Origin: UTCHB3 sp964625575
GTDB lineage: Bacteria; Bacteroidota; Ignavibacteria; Ignavibacteriales; Ignavibacteriaceae
Reading direction: 5' to 3'
DNA: 64,000 nucleotides
NCBI GenBank assembly: GCA_964625575.1
Contig: CAZVBQ010000004.1
Span: forward strand, 62,001-126,000
Positions within the stretch are counted from its first letter, which is position 1. The number at the start of each line of letters is the position of its first letter. This document shows positions 25,154-34,293 of this stretch, one piece after another. The position numbers were made by a program, and so were the translations under genes. The notes beneath the pieces were generated by a model. That model was not told the DNA's origin and searched no databases. It worked only from the letters and a program-made list of their open reading frames with translations.

Positions 25154-26469
25154 AGAAGGCCTTTTTCTTTCAGAATTTTCTCTAAAGTTATGTCGCCGAT
25201 CTCCTGAAGATCGTATCCGACCCTTGTATAGGGTTTGTTGATCTTAAGGATGCGTCCAAGATCTATAGGAGTGCCGATAACAACAGAATCGCAATCTGTC
25301 GCGTTGATCGTGGTCTCAAGGTCTTTCACCTGATCGTCACCGTATCCCATTGCAGGAAGGAGAACACCGATCTTCGGATATTTCTCGTAAGTGGCAGTGA
25401 TCGATTTCACCGTGAAAGGTCTCGGATCAACGATCTCGGCTGCACCATAATTCATGGCGGCAATAGTTCCGGCACCATATTCCATTTCACCATGTGTGAG
25501 TGTTGGCCCGTCTTCAACCACAAGCACCCTTTTGCCTTTTATGACATCAGGATTATCAACTTTGATAGGTGATGCTGCATCAATTATGGTTGCATTCGGG
25601 TTGATCTGTCTGACCGCGTTTCTGACTGCCAGAACATTCTTGGGTTCGGCTGATTCAACTTTATTCAACACGACCACGTCAGCAAGTCTGATGTTCACAT
25701 TACCGGGGTAATATGATGACTCGTGTCCGGGTCTGTGGGGATCAGCAACCGTGATTGTAAGGTCGGGTTTGTAGAATGAGAAATCGTTGTTTCCGCCATC
25801 CCAAATAATTACATCAGCTTCTTTTTCTGCCTGCGCGAGGATGTCGCCGTAATCAACACCCGCGTAAATAACACCACCCGTTGCAACGTGTGGCTCATAC
25901 TCTTCGATCTCCTCAATGGTGCATTTGTGGATCTTAAGATCTTCAAGTGTACCAAATCTCTGCACCCGCTGTTTTTCAAGATCACCGTAAGGCATGGGAT
26001 GTCTTATGGCAACCACCTTCTTCCCCGCGGCTCTAAGCAGGTCAACCACCTTGCGAGATGTCTGCGATTTACCACTGCCGGTACGCACGGCAACAATGGC
26101 GATCACCGGTTTCGATGATTTGATCATTGTTTCTTTTGTTCCGATAAGAGTGAAGGAGGCGCCGGCAGCATTAACTTCGGCAGATTTGTTCATTACATAG
26201 TTGTAGGGTACGTCTGAATATGAGAAATAGACTTCATCGATATCAAGCTCTTTTATAAGCTTTGTGAGGTCTTTTTCATCATAGATCATGATACCATCGG
26301 GGTAAAGCTTCCCGGCGAGGGATGCAGGGTATTTTCTACCGTCGATGTTAGGGATCTGAGTAGCCGTAAAGGCTTTTACGTTGTACTCTTCTTTATCCCT
26401 GAAGAATGTGTTAAAGTTGTGGAAATCCCTTCCGGCGGCTCCCATGATAAGGACATTCTTCCGCTCCAT
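25150..26469 (-). CDS. COG2403-like P-loop protein related to cyclic 2,3-diphosphoglycerate synthetase
   Basis: The 439-residue protein has an N-terminal Rossmann-like part (NVLIMGAAGRDFHNF) and a P-loop domain with TGSGKSQTSR near 130-139. Later strands include IIWDGGNNDFSF near 221 and VVLNKVE near 267. The overall organisation matches the family containing archaeal cyclic 2,3-diphosphoglycerate synthetase, often labelled a predicted GTPase. In bacteria the reaction is not established, and the domain order alone does not prove it makes the cyclic compound. Close coupling with carbamate kinase and ornithine carbamoyltransferase suggests a role in carbamoyl-phosphate or nitrogen metabolism, which is inference. 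Confidence 0.8.
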   Translation of the reverse strand: MERKNVLIMGAAGRDFHNFNTFFRDKEEYNVKAFTATQIPNIDGRKYPASLAGKLYPDGIMIYDEKDLTKLIKELDIDEVYFSYSDVPYNYVMNKSAEVNAAGASFTLIGTKETMIKSSKPVIAIVAVRTGSGKSQTSRKVVDLLRAAGKKVVAIRHPMPYGDLEKQRVQRFGTLEDLKIHKCTIEEIEEYEPHVATGGVIYAGVDYGDILAQAEKEADVIIWDGGNNDFSFYKPDLTITVADPHRPGHESSYYPGNVNIRLADVVVLNKVESAEPKNVLAVRNAVRQINPNATIIDAASPIKVDNPDVIKGKRVLVVEDGPTLTHGEMEYGAGTIAAMNYGAAEIVDPRPFTVKSITATYEKYPKIGVLLPAMGYGDDQVKDLETTINATDCDSVVIGTPIDLGRILKINKPYTRVGYDLQEIGDITLEKILKEKGLL

Positions 26470-26484
26470 ATGTGCTCCATTTTG

Positions 26485-28320
26485 TTATTCAACTGTTACG
26501 CTTTTAGCGAGGTTTCGTGGTTGATCCACGTTTAAGCCTTTTTTCATCGCGATGTGGTAAGCGAGCAGTTGAAGCGGAATAACGGTAAGTATGGGCATCA
26601 GGATCGACCGTGTACCGGGTATCTTTATCGAGTATTCGGCCAGATTGTCAATATTCTCATCATCTGAAGTGGCAATGGCTATAACTCTTCCTTTGCGGGC
26701 CTTTATCTCTTCGATATTACTGACGATCTTGTCATAAGTAGCATCTTTAGGCGCAATGAATACCACAGGCATGTTTTCGTCGACCAATGCAATTGGACCG
26801 TGCTTCATTTCTGCCGCCGGGTAACCTTCTGCGTGAATGTATGAAATTTCTTTCAACTTCAGAGCGCCCTCCAATGCCACGGGGAAGTTGTACCCTCTCC
26901 CTAAGTATAGGAAGTTAGTGGCATTTTTGAATTTTTCTGCAATTTCCTCTATCAGATCGTTCTGTTTGAGGATTATTTTTACATAATCAGGTATTTTTTT
27001 GAATTCTTCAACGAGTTGTTTCCCCTCTTCGAGTGACATTCCTTTTTTCCTCGCGAGAAGGATGGTTATAAGTGCAAACACCGTTAACTGGGATGTGAAA
27101 GCCTTTGTTGAGGCAACACCTATCTCCGGTCCCGCGTGTATGTACACACCTGAATGACTCTCCCTAGCGATCGAACTGCCAACGACATTACAAACACCGA
27201 GACAGAGCGCGCCGCGTTTTTTTGCCTCTTTAAGAGCGGCAAGTGTGTCAGCGGTTTCGCCTGACTGCGAGATGAAGAACACAGCGTCACCCGGACCTAC
27301 TATCGGGTTCCTGTAACGGAACTCACTCGCGTATTCAACCTCGGTGGGTATCCGGAGGAAAGTCTCGAACATGTATTTCCCTACCAATGCCGAGTGCCAC
27401 GACGTTCCACATGCCGTGATGATTATCCTTTTAACATAAAGGAGGTGATCAAGCACGTTTTCAAGTCCGCCAAGTTTTACATCGCCGGTTTCAGGAAGCA
27501 ATCTTCCTCTAATTGAGTTTTTTAGAGATTCGGGCTGTTCCATTATCTCCTTCAACATGAAGGTTGGGTAACCGCCTTTATCAATCTCGTCAAGTGTCAT
27601 CTCGATCTGATGAACCACCTTGCTTACTTCTTCCTGATCGGTAATGGTTTTAGTGAGGTAGTGATCCCTGAAAACCTCCGCGATCTCGCCGTCTTCAAGG
27701 TAAACCACCTGTTTGGTGTGTTGAAGTATGGCAGATACATCAGAGGCTACAAAGTTCTCACCATCACCAATTCCGAGCAGAAGTGGTGATCCTTTTTTCG
27801 CGGCAACAATCCTGTCGGGTTCCTTCGTTGAAATTACGGCTATGCCGTATGTTCCTTCAACCTCATTAAGCCCGCGCCTGACCGCCTCGAAGAGAGTGTA
27901 ACCTTCCTTCAGGTATGTATCGAAAAGATGTGCAAGAACCTCGGTATCGGTCGCGCTTTTGAATTCGTAACCGTGTTGCTTCAGTCCTGTCTTCAGAGTG
28001 GAATAATTCTCGATGATTCCATTGTGGATGAGGATGAGTGTTCCGTCACCGTTCGAGTGCGGGTGAGCGTTAAGCTCATTCGGTTCTCCGTGAGTTGCCC
28101 ATCTTGTGTGACCTATGCCCAAGGTTGAGTCGAGACCGGCTTTTGCCACAGCTTCCTGAAGCTGTACAACTTTGCCTTTGATCTTCAGAACTTCAATCTT
28201 ACCGTCACGGATCAAACCGATTCCGGCAGAGTCATAGCCTCTGTATTCAAGACGTTTAAGCCCCTCGATAATGACAGGCACGCAACTTTTGTTTCCGATG
28301 TAACCGACAATTCCGCACAT
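26485..28320 (-). CDS. glmS: Glutamine-fructose-6-phosphate aminotransferase (isomerizing)
   Basis: The 611-residue enzyme makes glucosamine-6-phosphate from fructose-6-phosphate and glutamine, the first step towards UDP-GlcNAc. The glutaminase domain starts with the nucleophile Cys2 in MCGIVGYIG and has EYRGYDSAG and HTRWATHGEPNE. Two SIS domains follow (CGTSWHSALVGK; GPEIGVASTKAFTSQ). The conserved C-terminus QPRNLAKSVTVE completes the ammonia channel. Length is normal. The COG2403-like gene begins 15 bases after its stop, so it heads this operon. A dyad lies upstream; no glmS ribozyme is evident in the short leader. Confidence 0.97.
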   Translation of the reverse strand: MCGIVGYIGNKSCVPVIIEGLKRLEYRGYDSAGIGLIRDGKIEVLKIKGKVVQLQEAVAKAGLDSTLGIGHTRWATHGEPNELNAHPHSNGDGTLILIHNGIIENYSTLKTGLKQHGYEFKSATDTEVLAHLFDTYLKEGYTLFEAVRRGLNEVEGTYGIAVISTKEPDRIVAAKKGSPLLLGIGDGENFVASDVSAILQHTKQVVYLEDGEIAEVFRDHYLTKTITDQEEVSKVVHQIEMTLDEIDKGGYPTFMLKEIMEQPESLKNSIRGRLLPETGDVKLGGLENVLDHLLYVKRIIITACGTSWHSALVGKYMFETFLRIPTEVEYASEFRYRNPIVGPGDAVFFISQSGETADTLAALKEAKKRGALCLGVCNVVGSSIARESHSGVYIHAGPEIGVASTKAFTSQLTVFALITILLARKKGMSLEEGKQLVEEFKKIPDYVKIILKQNDLIEEIAEKFKNATNFLYLGRGYNFPVALEGALKLKEISYIHAEGYPAAEMKHGPIALVDENMPVVFIAPKDATYDKIVSNIEEIKARKGRVIAIATSDDENIDNLAEYSIKIPGTRSILMPILTVIPLQLLAYHIAMKKGLNVDQPRNLAKSVTVE

Positions 28321-28356
28321 TAGCGAACATCCTTATTAAAAAAAAATAATAAAATG

Positions 28357-28377
28357 TATTCTGTAAAATACAGAATA
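28357..28377. promoter_or_regulatory. Perfect dyad upstream of glmS operon
   Basis: TATTCTGTA (28357-28365) and TACAGAATA (28369-28377) form a 9-bp inverted repeat with a three-base spacer, 37 bases before the glmS start. No T run follows in either direction, so an operator is more likely than a terminator. The regulator is unknown. Confidence 0.5.
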
Positions 28378-28449
28378 TTAACTATCTGAAAAACGGGAAT
28401 CTTTCAAAAAATAGAAATTCACCGTAATGTTGAGCGACAAACTCCGGCG

Positions 28450-31400
28450 CTACTTCACCTTCGCGAGTTTTTCGATGGTGGTTTTAGTCTTGTCCTTGTA
28501 CTTCGTGATCAACTTGTAAAGATATACACCGTTCGCCACTTCATCACCGTCGGCATCTTTTCCGTCCCAGAAGACAGAGTTCAAACCGATCTTCATTTCC
28601 GAAGAGGGAACAATAATTTCCTTGATCTGTCTTCCGGCAATTGTGAATATCTTTATCTTCACCTCATCCGGAGGCGCGCTACCCCGCAACTCATAAGTAA
28701 AAAATGTCTGTTCGGCAAATGGATTGGGGTAATTGTATATTCGCTGAATATCATCCTTGTCATAAACGAAGAACTGATACTTCTGCGCGATGTTGTTGTA
28801 AGGTATCTCCGACGCGTCTTTAGTAAACACCTCCACAGTCTGCTTCCCTTCCTTCAAAAGGGGCTTCCACCGCGCGTCAAATTTTGAATTGGGCCACGGG
28901 GTGTAATTGTACTGTATGCTGTCTTTCACAAAGCCAATCGGCTTGCCATTGTGCACAATACTCAACCTGGTTGTGTCGAGTGGCAATGGACTGTTATCGG
29001 TGAGCACCATTTCGATCAGTGGGGAGTTCGATATGATATCGCCATTTATCAGTTCCCTGCCGTCAAACGTGATACTAAAATCAGGTTTAACTGTATCGCG
29101 TGCTACGTAAAAACTGTCAGCACCGAGGTTATTGAAAGTGTACATTTCTGTACCGTTCATGGTAACCACCGAACGGATAGTGTTGTAAAACACGATCTTT
29201 GAAGTGTTGATAGTATGTTTAACAGTGTAAAATGTATCCGCCGGAATGGTGAACTTTGTCGAATAATACGGCTCATTTCCGTTCCCGAGATAAAACACCG
29301 CAGTTACCGTATCTGATGCAATTTTCCCAAGATTCGTCACTTTCAGATCGATATTTATGTCGAATCCCTGCATCAGACTGTCAGGATAAAAAGTAAAATC
29401 ATTATTTGAGATGGTTATCTCCGGAAGACTTGTCTCACAATCCACGTGCATCGATTTTATGTACATCGGATTTGTTGTCGTGTACGACGTATCCTCCATC
29501 ATCACAACCGTTCGCATGTACGGATATTGTTGAGGACTATAGCCCGAAATGTTAAAACCGTTTGGAATCGCGGTTTGAAGTGTATCCCACTGCCGTGTCG
29601 TGCTGTTGAATCCCTGGAGGTCAACCTGATAGAGGGAAGTCTGGTTTCCGTTAACCACATCGTAATTTACCGCGTGCCACTTGGTTGCCGGTCCGATTGG
29701 TTTTGATGTCAGCTTTCCTTTCGAGTCAAGATAAAATCCGGCGAATACCGACATCTTCTTCTGGATGGTATCGTTTCTTCTATAGCCTGTGGCATAAATT
29801 TCATCACTGTCAGCATCGTAAACCCAGGCATAGAATCTTCTCAATTCCCTAAGGTCCCTGGAGTTCCAGCTTAACCATTCACCGAGGTATGATTTATCGG
29901 AGATCCTTACAGCCATCAGATAACCTGACTGATAATCCTCATAGAGGTACATGATGTCTCCCACCACGAAGAATGAGGCAACTGACTCAAATGGTTCGAT
30001 CAGAGGGAACTCAATATCCCTAATAAGCGACCAGTTGCTCGCGTCGAAAACCCTAAGCACACAAGCCCTTCTGCCATTTATTTTTTTATTGGCGAAGTTG
30101 TAGATCATTCCATCATTATAAGTGAGAAGGAACTTCCCTATCGCGCGTTCGTCGCCGAAATCAAAGTCAAGCAGTCCGCCACCACCCGGTAGCATCACGC
30201 TGTCTATTTGGCCAGAAGTCGGTTCAACGCTGTAAATAACATCTGAACTTTTTCCGGGGTAATAGATCAACCCGTTAACGTGCACGAGCTGCATTCTGAT
30301 CTGCTCCCTGAATCCGGGAATCGTTCCATAGTATTCACCCTGGTTTGTTCCCTTCTTGCCCGTTCCGACAATGTAGATTTGTGATTTACCGTCGGGATTT
30401 CTTTTCTGAACATCAAACCAGAAATCCGCCATGTAGAGGTACTTCCCGTCGGTGGTAAGACATGTAAGCCCCACGGTGTCAAGCGGTTCGATCTGGGTAA
30501 GAGAGAATTCCCGCTTTAACCTGTCGTTATCAGGTCTTGGTATCTTTAATTGCGTGTTGAGCAAGAGCCCGTCGAATACCTTTGAGTAATTCAGGTTTTC
30601 GGTCTCGAAATTCAGAAGCAGGTTACCTGTAAAATAGTATCCCCTCTTCTCGCCGTTGTTCGAAGTGTAGGTTCTCGTGCCCGACCATTTACCAAAATCA
30701 GATCCATCCACCATTCTTGCCCGCCAGAAATATCTGCCCCGTGGGAGTTGCGTCAAAGAATACCGGAGAATGCCTTCATTTCCTCTGAGGTTTTCAACTT
30801 TCACCAACGGGTTGTTAAAAGTGTACGAAGTGTCGATCTCAATATTATAGAGGAATCCCCTGTTGATATAGTAACCTATATCCGCAAGTTCAATGCTTAC
30901 AGGCTTCTCCGTGGCAAGACCGTCAGGTGGATACAGGAGACTCGGCTCTGAAATATCGTATACAGCTATCTGGATCTGCCCGGTATTATCGGAAAGGTCA
31001 TCCTCATCGAGGAGCGCGCCGGGGTTAATGTCAGCTATAAGTGTGACCAGTCCACTGACCGGAGGAGCCCATTTGAATGAGATCGAATCGTTATTGCTGA
31101 ACACGGGTATTCTAAGTGTCTGGATCACGCCCGAAGAATCTTCACCGGTAAATTTCAGGACAACCGAAACGGTATCACGGGTCTTGATCCCGTAGTTCGC
31201 CATTTTAACCTTTATCGAAAGGGTGTCTCCCTTAAGCGGACTTGTGGTAGAGGCTGAAATGTCGCTGTTCAAAATGGCGAAATCAGGTTTTGTCGGAACC
31301 GCAAGCCTTAAACCCGACTCACCAAGATAAGTGAGCAGGGCTATCTGATTTATGTAGTAGCCAACGGGGGGAGTTCTGACCTTCGCCCCCATGATGGCGA

Positions 31401-34203
31401 GCCCGGCCACGTAATTCTTAAGATTGAAAAGTTCGTCAAAAAAGAGTCCGTTGTAGTAAGTGCCTATCTGCCAATGGGTCAGGCCTGAGCTACCGAAGAA
31501 CCCTATTGCCCCTTTGCCGGGGACTTTCACAAACTGTTCACCGAACACATCTTGATTATCGAAGTGAGCGGTATAGCAGGTAACACTTGCCACAAAAGGA
31601 AGTCTGCCACCGTTGTTCAACTGGTAAATGTTATTGTTTGTGAAGACAAGATCCCACTGATATCCGCCACCATGTCCGTAATAGTTGGCAAAAACCGTGC
31701 CTTTATTGAAGGCATTAATTATATCCTGTGTCGAACCGGCATATTGTTCCTCGTCCGGTGTGCTTGGGTAACGGCAGATAACCATCGAGCGAAAACCCTG
31801 CGGCTCAAGGAAATTATCTTTCAGTTTGATCGATTCCCTGTTGAATCCGAACTGAAGCTCATCTTCCTGATCGACACCGGAAGCCATCAAAAGCACCGAC
31901 TCTTTCCAGTTTTTGGAATTATCAGCAGGATAGTTTTCGAGTTTTTCAAGAATTATGTTACCCTCCTCAACTGTTTCAATTGAGATTCTGGAGATCGCCA
32001 GATCGGGTGTTACATCATCACCGGTAACCGCCACAAACATGTTATCACTGGCTGCAACTCCATACTGGATCGAGTGATATGGTATAGATGGGATATAATT
32101 TTCCCTGCTGTCGGGCAATATTTTTCTGTAATCGTAGCTCATGTCGCCTATCAGGGTGACATAAACAGGCGCGGGCCGCTTAAAAGACTCGTAAGCAAAC
32201 TTTATAAAATTCTTGATCGCCATCGGATCCATTAATCCGGCGGAGAACTCATCATATATCTCCAACACATCCGCGAGGTACACCCTCAAAGGAGCGGCCT
32301 CAGGAGCTACGGGGGTTGTCCTCCTGAAATTCGCGAGTCTTTCAGCGATACTTTTAAACTTAGGGTGATAAATAATTATGTAATCAGCCTCATTGACCAC
32401 ATCACGAAGTTTTGAGGGTGTGTCCATTTTTATAGAATCAACCTGAATACCGTAATCGGCATCCACGCAGAAATAGTCGACAGTGTCGGACCTTAATGAA
32501 TCTTTGAATAGCACGTCACCGGCCTGGTTCTTCAGCATCCATGGCTTTACAATGCGCTTGTTATGCTGCGGCACATAAACGTACATTGTATCTCCCGTCC
32601 AGTTGAACACCCAAAAGTTCTTCCAACCGATTCCCGGGGGGTTCCTGAACTGGAATCTCTCGCCGGCGGCACGGTGCTGCCGGTAGTAGATCAGCTCGTA
32701 CCAGTTCACCCTTAACTCATCGTTCTTCTCATCGAGACAGATATCACCATCTGTCACAACCTTGAACTGGTTACCCTGACTCGCGATAATTATCGAATCA
32801 GTCACTAAATTGAATGTCGAGTCGTAGAGTATTTTTTCCTGACCGTTCCACTTCAGATTGGCGAGTTTTTTATCGTTGATAAAAAGATTTACACTGTGAA
32901 CGAAATTACAGGGATATACGGTTGTGGTAATTCCGTGTATTTCGGTTCTAACTCTTAAACTTGTAACATCGGGAGCGAAATCCTTCAATGCATCAAACCG
33001 ATGCGCGAATCCTGTCTGAGGAACACCCCTGAAAGCACTGATCTTCGACCAAAACCAGTAATCACGGTTACCATTTGGTGCCCATCCCAGTCTTTCATAA
33101 ATATTATCCTCCTCAAAATGGAGCTTCCACTCGGAAAAGTTAATGCCCGGTGAACCTTGTATAATGGTACCGTCATTGTCTTCAAACCTTAGACCACTCG
33201 AATCGGCTTCGTAGCTGAACCAGAAAAGATTGGTCTTGTTGTAAACATTCATCGAAGTGTTGGGTGAAGGCGGAAGTGAATCACCCACAAAAATAATATA
33301 GCTTCCGGCTGTAAAAAGGGTATCCATTCCACCATATATCGCGAGGGGTACTTCACCTTTACTGTTGAATATCTGAAGCTTCTTCTTCTCGATCTGCCTG
33401 TTTGTGGGCATACCTGCCTGAGCAAGTTCTTCATATGTTAGCTTGTACACATCCCTCTTGTTGAGGAAGAGCTTGAACCAGGTCTTGTTGGGGTTGTACC
33501 AGATTTTATCTCCAGCGGGATTGTCAGGGAGTAACGGTTTTTTCTCCCCTATCCACGATTTTGCCTGGTCATAATTGATTACCGACTGTTCAAGGAACTG
33601 CGCTGTCACCGGATCAGATACCGGCTGAACCATGAAGGCATCACCATACTGAACATTGAAATCGATCCGGACAGTGATCGAATTGTATTTTACCAGTTCC
33701 CTCGTAACAGGATTGTATTGATACGGGGATATAATGACAGGCTGTATCTCGGAGAACCGGAAGGAATATCTTCCTTCAAGCCTCGCGAGTGATGCCGGGA
33801 AAAACCTGTCGGAATTGTAAACATTCTTCTCAAAATAAAGCATGTCAGGCACGAAAGCCAGAGAGTCAACAAGTGAGAAAGGGAGTATGAAACGGTTCTC
33901 ACTTTTCCCCCTTTCGGAGGCAAGAACGGTGATCTTTGGCTTCGCGTTGTAGCTGATCCCTGTCGAGATCGAGTATTCAGGAACCGCCGGCTCCCCTTCT
34001 TTCATGAAGTACATTCCGTTCCCCGGGAAGTACGAAAACTTCCTGCCGTCCACGAGGGTATCCCGCACATCCGGGAAGTCCCTCAGATCAAATTTTATTA
34101 CGAGATGATCCTCGTTTTTTTCCATGATCCGGTAGGATTGGGGAAAGGCGTTAAAAATCAGTAAAAGGAAGAGAAATGTTACTTTTCCGGGGAATTTCAG
34201 CAT
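28450..34203 (-). CDS. C25 (gingipain-like) peptidase of the PorU type with type IX sorting domain
   Basis: The 1917-residue protein has a signal peptide (VTFLFLLLIFNAFPQ), a long beta-rich N-terminal part, a C25 peptidase domain at about 620-960, several Ig-like and propeller-like regions, and a C-terminal sorting domain (NYPNPFAEQ, then GVYLYKLITK). The catalytic pair is present: His844 in YYGHGGG and Cys876 in VTCYTAHFD. Its layout resembles PorU, the sortase that cleaves sorting domains and attaches cargo to surface lipopolysaccharide, but it is longer than the Porphyromonas protein. It may instead be a surface protease secreted by that system. It is a single gene with its own start. Confidence 0.85.
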   Translation of the reverse strand: MLKFPGKVTFLFLLLIFNAFPQSYRIMEKNEDHLVIKFDLRDFPDVRDTLVDGRKFSYFPGNGMYFMKEGEPAVPEYSISTGISYNAKPKITVLASERGKSENRFILPFSLVDSLAFVPDMLYFEKNVYNSDRFFPASLARLEGRYSFRFSEIQPVIISPYQYNPVTRELVKYNSITVRIDFNVQYGDAFMVQPVSDPVTAQFLEQSVINYDQAKSWIGEKKPLLPDNPAGDKIWYNPNKTWFKLFLNKRDVYKLTYEELAQAGMPTNRQIEKKKLQIFNSKGEVPLAIYGGMDTLFTAGSYIIFVGDSLPPSPNTSMNVYNKTNLFWFSYEADSSGLRFEDNDGTIIQGSPGINFSEWKLHFEEDNIYERLGWAPNGNRDYWFWSKISAFRGVPQTGFAHRFDALKDFAPDVTSLRVRTEIHGITTTVYPCNFVHSVNLFINDKKLANLKWNGQEKILYDSTFNLVTDSIIIASQGNQFKVVTDGDICLDEKNDELRVNWYELIYYRQHRAAGERFQFRNPPGIGWKNFWVFNWTGDTMYVYVPQHNKRIVKPWMLKNQAGDVLFKDSLRSDTVDYFCVDADYGIQVDSIKMDTPSKLRDVVNEADYIIIYHPKFKSIAERLANFRRTTPVAPEAAPLRVYLADVLEIYDEFSAGLMDPMAIKNFIKFAYESFKRPAPVYVTLIGDMSYDYRKILPDSRENYIPSIPYHSIQYGVAASDNMFVAVTGDDVTPDLAISRISIETVEEGNIILEKLENYPADNSKNWKESVLLMASGVDQEDELQFGFNRESIKLKDNFLEPQGFRSMVICRYPSTPDEEQYAGSTQDIINAFNKGTVFANYYGHGGGYQWDLVFTNNNIYQLNNGGRLPFVASVTCYTAHFDNQDVFGEQFVKVPGKGAIGFFGSSGLTHWQIGTYYNGLFFDELFNLKNYVAGLAIMGAKVRTPPVGYYINQIALLTYLGESGLRLAVPTKPDFAILNSDISASTTSPLKGDTLSIKVKMANYGIKTRDTVSVVLKFTGEDSSGVIQTLRIPVFSNNDSISFKWAPPVSGLVTLIADINPGALLDEDDLSDNTGQIQIAVYDISEPSLLYPPDGLATEKPVSIELADIGYYINRGFLYNIEIDTSYTFNNPLVKVENLRGNEGILRYSLTQLPRGRYFWRARMVDGSDFGKWSGTRTYTSNNGEKRGYYFTGNLLLNFETENLNYSKVFDGLLLNTQLKIPRPDNDRLKREFSLTQIEPLDTVGLTCLTTDGKYLYMADFWFDVQKRNPDGKSQIYIVGTGKKGTNQGEYYGTIPGFREQIRMQLVHVNGLIYYPGKSSDVIYSVEPTSGQIDSVMLPGGGGLLDFDFGDERAIGKFLLTYNDGMIYNFANKKINGRRACVLRVFDASNWSLIRDIEFPLIEPFESVASFFVVGDIMYLYEDYQSGYLMAVRISDKSYLGEWLSWNSRDLRELRRFYAWVYDADSDEIYATGYRRNDTIQKKMSVFAGFYLDSKGKLTSKPIGPATKWHAVNYDVVNGNQTSLYQVDLQGFNSTTRQWDTLQTAIPNGFNISGYSPQQYPYMRTVVMMEDTSYTTTNPMYIKSMHVDCETSLPEITISNNDFTFYPDSLMQGFDINIDLKVTNLGKIASDTVTAVFYLGNGNEPYYSTKFTIPADTFYTVKHTINTSKIVFYNTIRSVVTMNGTEMYTFNNLGADSFYVARDTVKPDFSITFDGRELINGDIISNSPLIEMVLTDNSPLPLDTTRLSIVHNGKPIGFVKDSIQYNYTPWPNSKFDARWKPLLKEGKQTVEVFTKDASEIPYNNIAQKYQFFVYDKDDIQRIYNYPNPFAEQTFFTYELRGSAPPDEVKIKIFTIAGRQIKEIIVPSSEMKIGLNSVFWDGKDADGDEVANGVYLYKLITKYKDKTKTTIEKLAKVK

Positions 34204-34293
34204 AAAAGATCAACCGATGTTTGATATAAATAAAAGCCAATTTAGCTATAAAGCAATTAGCTAAACAAGTGAAAAAATTATTGTACAAAACTG

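Noticed and set aside
28321..28449. glmS ribozyme in the leader
   Set aside because: The spacer is only about 130 bases, AT-rich, and shows no ribozyme core or pseudoknot; only a simple dyad is present.
28450..34203. Split into two genes because of the size
   Set aside because: The frame is continuous with a signal peptide at the start and a type IX sorting domain at the end.
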